The notes: generated by a model not told the origin, from the sequence alone. A stretch of DNA of 64,000 bases from Actinostola sp. cb2023 (GCA_033675265.1 JAUJYZ010000488.1:127196-191195), one strand, 5' to 3'. Positions 24,285-37,006 are shown, numbered from the stretch's first letter. A program made the numbers and translations.

Positions 24285-24504
24285 ACTATACTACCATATA
24301 ACTTCTCAAACTCATTAATAATTCATTAGCTCAATAACCAATCAGCTCTCACGATTCGAGTCAGGTGGATGTATCTTGATACCGGAGGAAGAACTGATCA
24401 AGACACTGATCAAGACACTGATCAAGACACTGAAATTATTGTATATTTACCATTATGTTACTTACTACCTCTTACTTATCATGAGAAAAAATATAGTGAT
24501 AAAT

Positions 24505-24573
24505 CATCAACCAGAGTTGAATCAGTGACCCCTCGCACATTACGCTCACTACTTATCCATTAGACTACCTGAC
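24505..24573 (-). repeat. Possible tRNA-like SINE head
   Basis: On the minus strand gtcaggtagtctaatggata followed by ag resembles an A box (TRGYNNARNGG). A degenerate B box (ggtcactgattcaactc) follows at about the right distance. No acceptor pairing is clear. Just left, 24385-24432 holds a 15-bp tandem motif (ctgatcaagacactg). Confidence 0.35.
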
Positions 24574-24720
24574 TGCTTGTTCGATTTTGAAGCTCTTTTT
24601 AACAAACATAATACTTGCGAGGTGACTCATTAGGCTAAGACACAAAAGCAATTATTATGTTCTTTTCTCAGGAGACTCAAGAACAATTCAGATAATCATT
24701 CATTATTAATGAGTTTGAGA

Positions 24721-24870
24721 AGCAATATCAAAAACTCGTGCTTCGTGTTTCATCAGGGGATTCAAAACACCTCGAAAACAATAAAAGCACTCGGCCTACG
24801 GCCTCGTGCTTTCATTAGTTTCTCGGTGTTTTGAACCCCTGATAAAACACTTGCACTCGTTGTTGATATA
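24721..24870. repeat. Hairpin MITE with a ggcctacggcctcg loop
   Basis: Left agcaatatcaaaaactcgtg pairs imperfectly with cactcgttgttgatat. Inner arms ttcatcaggggattcaaaac and ttttgaacccctgat, then cgagaaa and tttctcg variants, surround the palindromic loop. Confidence 0.7.
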
Positions 24871-25048
24871 TTACTTCTAAAACGCTGAATATTATTAATA
24901 ATTAATGAAGTTTGGCGGAATGCTGTTAGTCTTTTCAAAGCTCGACACATGTTTATACTACTGAGATATTTATATATTTTCTAGAAAGGGTGTTCGTGTT
25001 TGCATGTACATATCAGTAAATATTATTTACCTCCATTTAAGAAATAAG

Positions 25049-25221
25049 AAACGTTTTCCGTGTTGGCACAGGCTTATGCAAACCAAGGGGAAGTTTGGGA
25101 GAACTCGAGAGCAGATAGTGAAAACCCGAGACCGCAGGTCGGGGGTTTTCACCTGCTCGAGAGTTAGATCTCAAACTTTCCCGAGGTTTACATAAGCCTG
25201 TGCAAACACGGAAAAACGTTT
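25049..25221. repeat. Hairpin MITE with arms of about 65 bp
   Basis: The left arm aaacgttttccgtgttggca continues caggcttatgcaaacc. The right arm ends ggtttacataagcctgtgca plus aacacggaaaaacgttt. The centre carries ctcgagagcag and ctgctcgagag around gagaccgcaggtcggg. Confidence 0.85.
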
Positions 25222-26129
25222 ATTTATTTATTTTATAAAATAACTTTATAAAATAACTACAAGGTTATTAAGGAATATAATATTTATTTACGCAAGTTTT
25301 CAGTGATCATATGTGCGATTATCCTGAAAAGCGTCAGAAATCGCGTGATATCCAATGAAATTTCACGAAAGAAATCAAGTTTAGACAAAACGACTCATAA
25401 TTTGATAGAAAACTACAGAAATATGTATTTTCTGGACTTCTTATGTGAACTCTGTACAATTAAAAAGGAAGCAAAGTGAGAAAAGCCGATTTACTGACAA
25501 TGAATCGCCAAAACAATCTGAAATAGTTGTGAATTTGATGAATGGAGAATTAGCCGAAGTCAAGTAGCCGAAATGCAGTTTTTGTCGTATTTTCTATGAT
25601 TTCCTCGCTTTGTTCGACTATAGAATAAGTCAAAGATGGACTTTCCTGAGACACCAGAAGCTATTGTTTTCTCTTAAATACTTTTCTTGCTGGAGAAAGA
25701 GGTAAAACTTTGCTGTACAGTTGGACATTTTTCACACACGGCTGTATGGCCGTAAGCTTACTTATTCAGCAAGCTTAAATTTGTTGTTTGTAGCTATTAA
25801 TAATAATAATAATAATATTGACAAAATTTGAAGTTGGCTCAGTTTGAAAACAGCAAAAACATAACTGGACAACACTTAAGCTAGAGATAACAAGAAATAC
25901 ATATGATTCCATGGTCGTTGTTAAAAATGTATTTAGTAAATTTAAAATGATTTTTGACAACAAACAAATGTCGTTCAAATTCACTGAATCGCTCTTTGAC
26001 ATGTCTTGGCCGAAAACGTGTTTGCATAGTCTCATGAAACACTGCTAATCAGCCAATCAGAGCGTGCGTTATATAAAAGTTATTTTATAATAGATAGTAG
26101 TTTCACGTAAGAACGAAACTAGATTTCGC

Positions 26130-27537
26130 CAGGAGCCCATTACTAGGAGCCTTCCTCTAGTAATAGGTTCATACGACATCATTTGCACAAATTGTGCTAT
26201 TTTTAGATATGCAAATTTTCTGAAGAATTTCAAATTGAAAAATAAAATGACGGCCAAACGGAAGACGTGAGGACTTGATCCAAAATATTGATATTCTTAA
26301 TCCATGTTTCCCTTGCACAAGAACGAGACAAACTGTGTACAATGAATGTATCACATATATCAATAAACTTTTAGTTTGGCGACTCACGATGTCGCGAAAT
26401 TATTATCTTATACCTATCGCTTCATATGTTTATTCTTGTTTTATCAACTTTCTTATGTTGGTTTTTGGTTCACGATTTAGTCTTCGTAAGAATGAAGCGT
26501 TCTCACAGTGCCATTTCGACTCTGATGAAGCAAAATCCATCATGATAGTTTCAGTGGATAGCGACTCCAACATCACCAAACAAATGTGCACTTCGCCGAA
26601 AGATTGTCGAAAAACAACTGAAACTTTCAACCGACGAACCGTGCCTTAATACAATACAATACAATAACTTTATTTATACACGATTAAAATAGTGCCTTAA
26701 AGAGCGACAAAGAACACTAAAACAAGAGGGTTATCACTGAGTGTATGGCGAAGTTATTTCGCCAAAGGCGACTTAATTCAGTTCAAAGAAGGCCAAGATA
26801 ACCGGCACTCCAAGATCAGCCGCTGAATAAAAATGCGATAAAATCTTCATCCAGGGCACATAAAAAGAAGCTCCCCTGTACCTCACTTCGCTGTTTTAGA
26901 AGGAACTTTGTGTCAATGTCGATAATTTTCGACAAAATCCTACTTTGACAGTACGTGATTCATTTTGCTGCGTTTCAGACAACAGATGCTAATTAGCAAA
27001 ACACATCGGCGGTTTGGAATATTTATTAACTTGGTTCTCACTGCTAGCAGTCCTGCACAAGTTTAATTAGGATCTTCGTAAGAGATTATCCATGATACCA
27101 GATCGTTGAATTCCTTTTCAGAAAGAGCAGAAGATGTTCGTTTTTTGAACTGGCCTTTGAACTAGCTAGCTTTGTTTTTAGAAGTTATCGCACTTCAAGT
27201 TTTGATATAAATAATAATACCTGGAGTTATTTTTGTTTTGTTTTGTTTTTAATGTTTTCAATCATTGTTCTTCCTCGCTTGATGAAGTACTGAAGTCAGA
27301 CGACGAAACTGAATATCTGCAATTTCACTAGATTCAGATTCTTTACTAGAACTACACGGTACGCTTTCGGCTGCCATCAGTGTTGAATCTGACGTCAAAT
27401 TCCTATTTTGTAAGACGCGACATGATTGATTAATCGCGCGGAATTTATAATGAGTGTTCTATTTTTAGCTCAATTTGTGCAAATGATGTCGTACAGACCT
27501 ATTATAGGAGTGGAAGGCTCCTAGTAATGGGCTGCTG
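26130..27537. mobile_element. 1.4-kb TIR element (CAGGAGCCC family), copy 1
   Basis: It starts caggagcccattactaggag and ends ctcctagtaatgggctgctg. The TIR continues inward about 70 bp through cattatttgcacaaatt-like sequence. The 7-bp duplication atttcgc lies at 26123-26129 and 27538-27544; the unoccupied site is at 16482 (tatatttcgcgaaataag). No transposase is recognisable; a 124-aa ORF (26275-26649) has no known motif. A second copy, in opposite internal orientation, is at 59698-61263. A short retroposon tail has inserted at about 26649. Confidence 0.85.
26649..26697 (-). mobile_element. Truncated retroposon 3' tail
   Basis: A run of aatacaatacaatacaataa then ctttatttatacacg sits between two copies of gtgccttaa. 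The sister element near 60545 has this word once and no insertion. Read on the minus strand it is aataaag plus a (TATTG)n tail, typical of a LINE- or SINE-type 3' end. Confidence 0.65.
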
Positions 27538-27914
27538 ATTTCGCGAAATAAGATTATGATGTCCGTGAAAAATACTGATGGAGTTAGATAACTTTTACTG
27601 ATATGAGAATATTATTAATAATTAATTAACTTTGTTATATATATCTTATATATAAGTGTGTAGCTCAATCTGCTAATTTGTAGATTTTGAGCGATCAGTT
27701 AGATCATTGTTGGAATGATGTTAATCTATCTAACATCGAGACGTGTTTATAATATACCCTTAGATTTACTCGAAATAGGGTACTCGTATTTACAAAACGA
27801 AAGAAGTCGAACATATCATAATGTTTATCAAATACTAATATTAATGCCAGAGGTTTAGCTATGGATAATTATTACTCAAGCGACATCAATAAAGACTTAA
27901 AAGTTTAAAGTCTA

Positions 27915-28290
27915 CTTACTTTGATGGATTTAACTTTCATCAACATGATTTCTTGGTGAGTTTGCAGAAATTGTGTATTGATTTCAAGAGACTCACATTG
28001 AGATGAATAATGGATGACGTAGGGCAGATACAAAGCTAGCAAATTAATTGTTTCACCGTGTTGCTGGGTGCCAATGTGATGGCTAAATTATATGAATGTA
28101 TCAAATGGTGGTCAAATTTTAACAATGTCCTATAATTCGGGATACATGGTTCTCGAATGCCTGTTGTGGAATAGATCAGCTGTCATATGCAAGACACATA
28201 TATCATAGCAACCACATAGCAACCAAAGGAAGTATTTTCTGCAGAAGCAACGGGAAATTGATATATATGCTTCCATAAGATACGAATAAA
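27915..28290. repeat. Dispersed repeat, copy 2 (right part)
   Basis: Matches 16990-17480 and 54840-55210 through cttactttgatggatttaac, ttgctgggtgccaat, gaatgtatcaaatggtggtc, tctcgaatgcctgt, and catagcaaccacatagcaac. All three copies lead toward a microsatellite or MITE on their right. Confidence 0.75.
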
Positions 28291-28376
<86 letters not shown>

Positions 28377-28415
28377 CGACGATGATGATGATGATGATGA
28401 TGATAATAATAATGA
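28290..28415 (+). repeat. (AAT)n/(GAT)n microsatellite
   Basis: About 30 AAT units followed by a GAT run. It sits against the left end of the split agagtgcaaac-family MITE. Confidence 0.95.
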
Positions 28416-28429
28416 TGTAAAACCGTGAA

Positions 28430-29041
28430 ACAGTGCTAACTTTAATTAGCACTAAATGGTGCAATGTCTTTTGTTTTCTACTGTTCCACTAACTAGTTTA
28501 TTTTTACTAGTTTATTCGTTAGTTCATTCTATCATTCATTTATTTGTTCTTCCATTCGTTCATTCATTCATTCGTCCATTCATTTAATTATTCACTCATT
28601 CGTTTACTCAATTTTATTATATTTTTATAGTTCATCGCGCACTGGTTTCGTTTTTTTGGCTACCTTTCTATTTATTATTTTCAATTCTTACGTTAATACT
28701 TCATTTTCTATTCCTCACGCACCTTTTTCATTCTTTCTAATTACTCTATATTCAGTAACTCTAACGTTGTTCGATTTTGTTTGCTTTTCGCGAGCTTGTT
28801 CAATTTGTTGCGCACGAGCCTGTTTGTTTGGTGGCGTTTGTTTGTGTTCGTATACTTATAGCCGTTGTAATTAGATATTTTAAAGCATTTAGCCCTGAAG
28901 ATAGACGCTTAGCACGAAAGCTTGGCAGTTTAAAAAAAAACTAAGGTTGAAGATATACAATTATTGTCATTAATTATCCAACCTACAAACCGACATTAGA
29001 TTTAGTTTGTACTGTTTCACGGCTTTAGTTCTTGCACTCTA
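28430..29041. repeat. agagtgcaaac-family MITE split by an insertion
   Basis: The left half (aaccgtgaaacagtgctaac through cttttgttttctactgttcc) and the right half (tttgtactgtttcacggctttagttcttgcactct) together match the intact copy at 55262-55398. About 500 bp at 28490-28990 separates them. That insert has cattcattcattcgtcc repeats and the string ctgaagatagacgcttagca. No ORF in it is convincing. Confidence 0.65.
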
Positions 29042-29054
29042 ATAATAACAAGAC

Positions 29055-29304
29055 GATCAATGAGCGTACACTCGGGCATTATGACAGGACAATTTCAGTT
29101 GCGTGACGAGGGACCTGACAATGATAGACAGTTGCGTGACGAGAGATCAGAGACTATGTTTAATTTAAAGTACATACTGCAGACGTACCTCGACGATTCG
29201 GAGATCTTTAACGATGCTCACCGACACAAATACTCTCCCTCGTCACGCAATCGTCATTGTCATATATATTGCCCAACTATACGCTCATTGAGCATCTTCT
29301 TCCG
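29055..29304. repeat. MITE with ends gatcaatgagcgta / tacgctcattgagcatc
   Basis: Inverted ends lie at 29055-29070 and 29279-29300. Inside, ttgcgtgacgag occurs twice (29098 and 29131) and its inverse ctcgtcacgcaa once (29240), and cattatgacaggacaat is echoed by attgtcatat. The 104-aa ORF here is made entirely of repeat. Confidence 0.65.
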
Positions 29305-30870
29305 TAATAGATCCCTAAAATCTAAGGACGTTTTGATTTCGATTGCATTTTTGCCGTTCACTGACATGTTTTGAGCGTGGAAATTATGCTTTAAATAGCG
29401 CTACGCGGCGGTTCTAAAATTAGGTCGCGTAATAGATGTATGACTCAGACAAGGATCATACAAATCGTACTGAAAAGAACACGGAGAAACCTACATTTTA
29501 TGTACGATCCCGATTTTGATACATTTACCTTGCTCGCCTTTGCTTTGATGTAGTTTTGAAGTACGATTTTCCTTTTCCTTCTGAATTTTTCATACGCGGA
29601 ATAAAATAAACATCCATCATAACTGGACTGGCTTTCTGTCAATATATGTAGTTATACATCGCTGGACGTGAGTTTAATTATAAATACTCAAGGACATAAC
29701 TGTACACGTACTACTACAATTAGCAACAAACATCGCATAGCGAGGACATGATAGTTTTTGAGTTCATTTCATTTGCTTTTCAGTCTCGACTGGCTCGACT
29801 GTTTGCAGATGTAGTTACATCGCTGGTCGTGAGTTTATTGAAAATGACTTGTTCTCTCTCGATCCAGCACGATCTTCTAGTCCTTCTACCACTTCTAGTC
29901 GGCGAACGATGAACTAGAATCCTGACCTTTAATAGCTTGAAGATCTACAGTAGACTTTTTTTTTTTTTTTTCTTTTTTTTTTTTTCTACAGTAGACTAGC
30001 CACAAGTCGACCTCTCTTGTAGATCCCAGATGTGCGAGCGAAACGAGCCGGCATTGAGGTCGCGAAGCGACCGAGCGAGCGACGAAGTCGCGAGAGGTCG
30101 ACTTGTCCCATGCAGGGTTTTCATTTGCGTTTCGCGCCATAAATTATCAGGGGGCGGAGTTTTGTTTGTCACACACACCATAGTGTCTGATTTCATTCAG
30201 GGTCAACGTCAACCAAAACAATCCAGCGAGTGTGTGTTTACCCCTCATCACAAGATCAGATTTGTTTGCTCTGAGCCAAAGTTATTTGTAACAAAGACTA
30301 CAGAAAGCTTGTAAAATTCGTTCAGAGGCTTCCTCGTAATTCTTTGTATTCTGTTATTCTTTGAGCTTCTTTCAACGCCTCAGATATCAATTTCATGGTG
30401 AGTTGACTCAAAGCAACGTGAGGCGACGCGTACGTGCTTGCTGTTCGGTTTTATTGACAGATGATGGGTGTGTTTATGACTCTGACCATTCTGATTGGTT
30501 AACACTAATTAATATGCAGCGACCCGTTTTTGGGTCGCTAAAATTGGCGGGAATCAAGTTTGAAAAGTCCTTCGATTCCCCTGGGCGAGTAGCAACAGAA
30601 AGAGGAAGGACTTTTCGAAAGTCTAGATCTACAGCTGCTTTCAAAACTAAGACTCAAGACTACTTGAGTCCTGTGTGTCGTTTGTTTTCCTTTACCTGCT
30701 GAGTAATCTTGAAACTCGATATGATCAACTACTTCGCATTCTTTCTTCATTATTCGCATTCTTTCTTCATTCCGTGACCAAACAACAACAACAACAACAA
30801 TAATAATAAAGCCCATTTTATTAGTCGGGCTTCCTTCAGAAGGGCCCGAGTAATAATAATAATAATAATT
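29305..30870. other. Repeat-poor to mixed intergenic sequence
   Basis: No gene recognised. It contains a T-rich run flanked by ctacagtagact on both sides (29945-29998), and a block at 30000-30110 (acaagtcgacctctcttg, tcgcgaagcgaccgagcgag) that matches, inverted, part of the first tandem unit near 5100-5165. A small hairpin (agcgacccgtttttgggtcgct) lies at 30518. Short CAA/TAA microsatellites occur at 30782-30869. Confidence 0.5.
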
Positions 30871-33402
30871 ACCCTGTGTGTTAATCCGTTGGTATTAAAG
30901 TGCTTATCACCCTTTTTATAGTTATCATGAAAATGTATTATATGTAAAGGTGAATAATCGCAAGATTTGATACTTCGTGATATGCAGCTTTGGATATGTG
31001 AGTAACAAGGGTTTGAAATCTCAAAATGCAAACAAAGAGATGTGTGGGGATGCATCATTTATTATACAAAAACACCCTAGTGCAAATTACTGACATCTTA
31101 AAAGTGCGGAAACTTTTCTTCATAACATACTTGCATATCATTTTTACTTGAAAATCACTTAATAAATTATGGCAAATGCCTCCTTATACGTCACATAATT
31201 ATCATATCAGGATTTAAAATCTCTATAACTGAGTAATGCGAAGCTCAAATCACACAACACTGAAACCACCCACTTCATATTGAAGTGATTTATAAAATGA
31301 ATAAAAACATAAGGGTGATTTTTTTAATAATAATGAGTTTGAATATGGCGGACAATGGTTGAACATGGCTGAACAACGGGGGAAAATGATGTTCTTAATA
31401 AAATCACATTTAATTCAACAGCAAAGTTTACTTATTGAATAAATTGTAATTTGAGGTCTAAAACAATTATATAATAGACGAACGTGTCAATATTTTTCGT
31501 ATTCGGTAGTTATCTATACGAATTTCAGCACGCGTACCGAATAATGTTTTGAATTTCGCGCGACATGTATCACAACAATCAACACCCGTACTTCTTATCC
31601 AAGCCTACAATTATATTCATGAGCCGAAATCCTCTTTGATTGCCTGTAATAAGCATTTCCAAGCATGCTCGGTCATGTCTACATAAAACGACAAGAGTAA
31701 TGTTTTTATTACACAATTTACGTTCGTCTTTGTCGTCGTTCGTCTTGTTATGGTTTCTTGTTATGGTGTTCGTGAATGTGTCTTGTTACGAGATAAATGT
31801 GTCGAGCATTTGTACATCTCTGTACTTTAATGGTAAAGGCCGGTAAGGCTTCGAAACCTATGATGTGAATATATTTAATTCGCAAATGGCATTTCCCTGC
31901 ATTTCCATGTCTTGGCGGGTAACTTTTATGATGACTTAAGAAATAAACGATAAGCATAATAATACTAGAGCCGTGCGACTTCACAACGGCTAACGATTCC
32001 AGTTCAAATTACCATAATTTTTTACCAAAGTGAAAAGTGATGGTGAATTGTACGACAACAATTATCCTTGTGCGTTTTTAGTACTTATTTCCACAGTTTC
32101 TTAATCATTTGATTGATTTATATAGCTTGCAGTTCTTGAGATCCTCTCGCTATGACTTCTCGGAGATTTGATTGATAGATCCAACGAACTTAACTTAGGT
32201 ACCAGTCTCCTTTTATAGTGCGTCCTCGTGTTTAATCTGTATGTGACTGACGAGTAACGCCTTGAAGAAGACGCTAAGGTATCATTCGTGATCAGTGCCG
32301 TATGTTTAACAAATTGCAGATGGTTTTTCGTTGTCTGTACTCTTATTAACACACACTTGACGTCATAAAATGTTCAAAGCTCAAGTGGAATCACGAGCGC
32401 AGCGTCAAAGTAAAACAAACACCCAAAACAAGGAAAACGTTTATGAGAAAAACTGTTTCAAGCTGACTGTCGCTGGCTCCGTGCGCACTATCACGTAGGG
32501 CATGCATAAATGACCCCAAAATTGGCAATTTTAAAAATGCCTCTTTTACATTAACCTTCGCATTTTCAACAATTTCCCAACAATTGGGATGAAAGTTTCG
32601 TAGGTTGCTTACTAAATGTAGTGTTCTATTTTGGCATGCTAAAAATTACCACTGACGTAATTGTGACGTCATCACGAATTTTTACATTTCTCGGGATAAT
32701 CGAGATCACTTTAAAACTTTCTAAAACGTAGATTTTTCGAAATAGAATAACATTCTCTAAAATGAGGTGCAATTTTTATCTCGATGCGATAATTTATGGC
32801 TGAGTTATAAAGGATATTCATTTTATGATGACGTCGTAGAAATGACGTCACCTAAATAGCATTAAAACTTTACGGAGCAATGAAAATCGATTAAATGACG
32901 TTCTCCTGCTCATTTATGGTTAATAATAGATGTCTGTAATGGACAAAGCTGAAAATTGTTGTCCACGATCTTTATTAGGGATATTTTAGTATAATGGAGA
33001 AGTCATTATGATGTTACAGGAATCTGTCAATATTTTTGATTAATATTTCTAATACTTATCTTCAACAAAATCAAAATTCTAAAACGATACGAATTGAGGA
33101 GCGTCTTAGTTCTTTCAATATGCAAAGTGTAAAGACAAAATATTTTCAAACAATGGTGCAGCAGGCATTGCATTACTGATCAGTGAGTTAATTGTATCCA
33201 GACAACACCAGGATTGTTGTACTCTTTGCATATTGATTCTCCAACTGCCCATTAGTTGCTGTTCTACTTCAGTTCTCAATGTCTTTATCTTCTTCCTTAT
33301 GGTTGCATAGTTTCTCCTTTTTTTCTCAAATGGATAAACAAGCTAGAAATGCGCGTTTCTTATCTATAAATCATTAACAAATATTTACTTTCTGGCAAAT
33401 TT
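30871..33402 (+). repeat. Repeat R, copy A (uninterrupted reference)
   Basis: This 2.5-kb stretch matches 55757-61605 in order, where two transposons split it, and part of it matches 62100-63225 in reverse. Landmarks are ttaatccgttggtattaaag at the start, tggctccgtgcgcactatca, ttacatttctcgggataatc, tatgatgacgtcgtagaaat, and ttactttctggcaaatttc at the end. A small insertion is present near 31320-31640. No ORF of note is present and its class is unknown. It preserves the empty sites for three insertions found in the other copies. Confidence 0.85.
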
Positions 33403-33945
33403 CCACGCTGGGAAAAAAAAGGCCCGAAATTGGCCAAACAATTTTTCGACATACAATTTTAATCCAATCAAACTGAAACTTGGCAACATGATAGTACATG
33501 ACATGATTTATGGTTCTATTGTTTTCGATTATTTGATTTGCTTAATTTTGGCGGGAAAATGACGTCAAGAAAATGCCAACAAATTTTGAAATTCAGATAT
33601 ACACTAATTTGATCACTACATTCGAAAGAACATCTTAAATTAGAGATACGACTGAAACAATACCTCCGATATCGATATTCAATCCAAAGATATGATTTTT
33701 TGAAATTTGAAAATCTGCCATTTTGTTACTAAAAATAGCACAAAATGGCGGCAATTTCAAATTTCAAAAAAATCATATCTTCTGATTATTGATAGCTGAC
33801 GTTGTCGAGTAGCACTAAAAGACTTATGCTTACAGATGGTTAACAGTGAATCGTAAATCATTACTGATGTCGTAATACTGTGATGTGTAATTTGGCTGAA
33901 CGTGTTCAATAGAAGGAGTCATGGCTGGTCCGGGAAAAACTAAGT
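33403..33945. other. AT-rich intergenic stretch with an inverted motif
   Basis: The only structure seen is tatgattttttgaaatttga (33691) facing tcaaatttcaaaaaaatcat (33757) about 65 bp away, with gccattttgt and acaaaatggc inside. No gene recognised. Confidence 0.45.
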
Positions 33946-34061
33946 AGCACTCAGTTGATGTAATATATTCATAGAATCTATTGTCTTCTATTGTCGTTCT
34001 ATCTATTGTTTTATGTGTTATTCATTATATTTTTATGAATATATTACATCAACTGCGTGCT
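33946..34061. repeat. Hairpin MITE
   Basis: Arms agcactcagttgatgtaata plus tattcata and tatgaata plus tattacatcaactgcgtgct surround tctattgtcttctattgtcg. Confidence 0.8.
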
Positions 34062-34660
34062 GCGTAGCAACACCCTGGCTGGTCCGCTATATCCACCAGT
34101 CGAGTGGAGCAGGGGGAGTGTTGAAAATACTACTCACAGGTAACTAATTTATAATACAGTTCTATCATTTTGTCTATTTATCCCTACCTCCAAAATCAGA
34201 AGATATGTGATAAACATAATTTACTTATCCGAAATATATGAACTGCCTCGGTGTATGAATAAAATACAGTTAAACGTAATTATGTACTAATCTAACAAGT
34301 TCATGATCAAACCTGCTGTTTTGTGCAACAACGTCCTGATGGAACAGTTAAAAAGAACTACTCAGTTATCATAAGTAGTAGTAGGTACGTAAATTACAGC
34401 TTTCAAATACCTCAGCCGTGTGCGTGAATTACCTAATTACATTGGTGCAGAACATATTAAAATGTACTATCGTCATTTACGGAAACCTTCAGGGGAACGA
34501 CATTGAAATTATATAAAATAATTTATACTGAAATTAGTCTATTCAAATTCATTCGGCTAGTAATATTATCCTCTAAGTACATATGTGGTATAATAGTTTT
34601 GGAGATTCTAATACACATTGTTAAAATATAACAACAAAAGGGTGGCAACCAACCAAATTG

Positions 34661-34757
34661 CCTTCGTGGCTTAGTTGGTTAGGTTTAGGGGAACGGTAGG
34701 GCTAGGCATTGAAGTGGTCATTTGGTGCCATCTGTGCGTCGTTCAATTCTTGACGTC
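34661..34757 (+). repeat. tRNA-like SINE head
   Basis: ccttcgtggcttagttggtt followed by agg is a good A-box match. The distant cgttcaattcttgacg is a plausible degenerate B box. The spacing is longer than in a tRNA, so this is a SINE head or decayed tRNA. The flanks carry no visible tail. Confidence 0.4.
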
Positions 34758-35112
34758 CTTGACTATTTTGTTTTTCTAAGTGAGGAGAACCAAAATCCTC
34801 AATAAAATTATTAAGTCCCACTCGTGTGTTCGGAAAACCTATACGTAGTTCGTTAACCCGTATATGTTATTGTAGCCCCTACACGACGATACTAGTACCG
34901 ATATGAATTATGGGAAAGCAACACTGCTTTATTTAAGACCAGATTGGTTTCAGACCGTACCTGTAATTATGTGTAAATTGTGCATATTGGTATGTTTAAA
35001 TACCTCAAGTGATATTCCAACGGTTCGTGACAATTTGTGACAATTTTGAAATATCACGAGTGGTATTTATCCCAAATATCGCGTACAAAACATGCTATTT
35101 AAATGTTTATAA

Positions 35113-35385
35113 CACCCTTTGTCCAAGTGGTAGGGGTGATCGGCGGTTGATTTTGAAAACGACCCTAAAAGGTACGCATAAATTAAAAGAGATGTTGGAG
35201 CCATGTTAATTCCAACCCCTAAAAGGTACGACCATATATGATGATGATGATGATGATTATGATTATTATTATCTTTTTTCTGCGGTTCTAAAGAAATTAA
35301 ATAACAATCGACCCTAAAAGGTACGGAGTCATGTTACGTAACTGACTTTTGAGTCGGAACCCTAAAAGGTACACACAGGAAATAT
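35113..35385. mobile_element. G-tract element family 1, left part only
   Basis: It matches the complete copy at 52897-53297 from the TIR word ccctttgtccaagtggtagg through the internal repeats ccctaaaaggtac (near 35163, 35217, 35310, 35361) to cacacaggaaatatt. It lacks the outer G tract and the right TIR. A GAT microsatellite has grown at about 35239. The missing right terminus appears, correctly oriented, at 40182 beyond the Roc-COR exons. Confidence 0.8.
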
Positions 35386-35461
35386 TCCTTCCCTTTTGCA
35401 CTGCTCTGCCTCTCTGCTATTGTCTAGGTGGCTGATGTTTTTTCGTCACGGATTTATCCAG

Positions 35462-36529
35462 GTCACTGACCCACCTGACCACATCAAACAAAATGGACCC
35501 AAGACAATAATGTATCTACGAGCAAAATTACGTAACGCAAGAGGTTACTACTCCATGAAGCTCATGCTTGTGGGTCGAGCTGCACAGGGCAAAACTACAC
35601 TAATGCATCGACTCATGCTGGACTACACATACAACTCTAACAGTGCAACCAATGGTGAGATATCATAACACTAAGGCATAAATCTTTGTTGTCTAGGAGA
35701 TGGAGATGATCCTAAATGTTCAATATTCTTATGAATGGAAGTGGGCAGAGATTTGTTTCCACAGAGAGTGGGGTTACCTGTGGTTGTGTGTGACCGAGAG
35801 GGACTAAGTCATGGGGGGGGGGGGGGGGGGGGGGGGTGCACCATCTGTTTAGTATAGATAGAAAGATTGCAAGGACTACGCCATTGAGCTAAACATGTTC
35901 TAGAAAGATCCCACATGTATTTCTTCTCCTTGTAGGAATATCCATGGACGAATTCAGAATAAGAAAAGACCTTTTCCACAAGGAATACCTTTTCAGATTA
36001 TGGGACTTTGGTGGTCAAGAGGATTACTACGCCACTCACCAGTGCTTTCTGTCCACTCTCTCACTGTATATATTAGTATGGAACTTAGAGGAAAGGGAAG
36101 AGGGTGTGGCTAAGCTGGAGGGTTGGCTAGACACCATTTCGTCCCGTGCCCCTGGAACTTGTTTGATCATAGTAGGGACCCACTTGGACAAGATTAGGAA
36201 AGATAAAATACACTACGATGACGAATATGTGGCTGGTATGCATAAACTCGTTGAAGACCTGAAGGCACAGCCCAAGTATCAGCGTATTGTTGTCCTGGGT
36301 ATTAAAGAAGTCAGTTGTGCTGTAGATTCCAGAGAAGGTGTGTGGGAATTGCTTGGAGATTGGTTGCTTAATTTGGTTAACGTTGTGTAGTAAATAAGTA
36401 TTCTCACGTCATTATTTCATCCACTGCTGTCGCCCATATTATATGCATCATCACCCCCACCATCATTTCTATAAACTCTGCCATCACCACTACATACATC
36501 ATCATCATCATCACTTCCATTGACACTGC

Positions 36530-36564
<35 letters not shown>

Positions 36565-36871
36565 CTTCCATTGACACTGCCATCACCACTATATACATCA
36601 TAATCATCATCATCATCACTTCCATTGACACTGCCATCACCACTATATACATCATCATCATCATCATCATCATCACTTCCATTGACACTGCCATCATCAT
36701 CATCATCATCACCATCATCATCACCATTTCCATTAACACTACCATTGCCATTGCATACATCATAATAAATAATAATAATAACACTGTTCGTTTTCTACAG
36801 GCATTGATGAATTACGGATCTCTATTTACGATGCTGCTTTTTCAATGCTTAAAGTCAATGGTACTGATGAG
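35462..36871 (+). CDS. Roc GTPase domain exons of an LRRK-like (Roco) gene fragment
   Basis: Three exons with consistent phases: 35462-35654, 35936-36337 and 36801-36871 (a 71-bp exon with GT-AG borders). The first starts VTDPPDHIKQNGPKTIMYLR, the linker that normally follows the leucine-rich repeats, then MKLMLVGRAAQGKTTL with the P loop GRAAQGKT. The second has LWDFGGQEDYYATHQ (G3), IIVGTHLDK (G4) and VSCAVDSREG (G5 region). The third gives IDELRISIYDAAFSML. All G boxes are present, so GTP binding is plausible. In Roco proteins Roc binds GTP and with COR forms the dimerising switch that controls a kinase. No LRR exons are visible upstream. An intron G tract lies at 35813-35836. Confidence 0.88.
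36475..36780 (+). repeat. CAT-rich minisatellite in a Roc intron
   Basis: A unit of roughly 45-60 bp made of (cat)n plus cacttccattgacactgcca occurs about five times between the second and third Roc exons. It produces the methionine-rich spurious ORF on the minus strand. Confidence 0.9.
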
Positions 36872-37006
36872 GTAGGCGATCCTTCAAGATGTTCTTGCAC
36901 TCATGCCATTGATGTTTTCTAAAAAGGCTAATATGTAAAAATCCTGCACTCGTATATTTTCTGCATGACAATGCTAAATTTGTCATATTCTTGTGTTTTT
37001 TTTTAG

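Noticed and set aside
26275..26649. 124-codon ORF in the 1.4-kb TIR element as a transposase
   Set aside because: No catalytic or DNA-binding motif, and the reading overlaps a later retroposon insertion.
36404..36784. Methionine-rich ORF on the minus strand
   Set aside because: It is only the translation of the CAT minisatellite inside a Roc intron.
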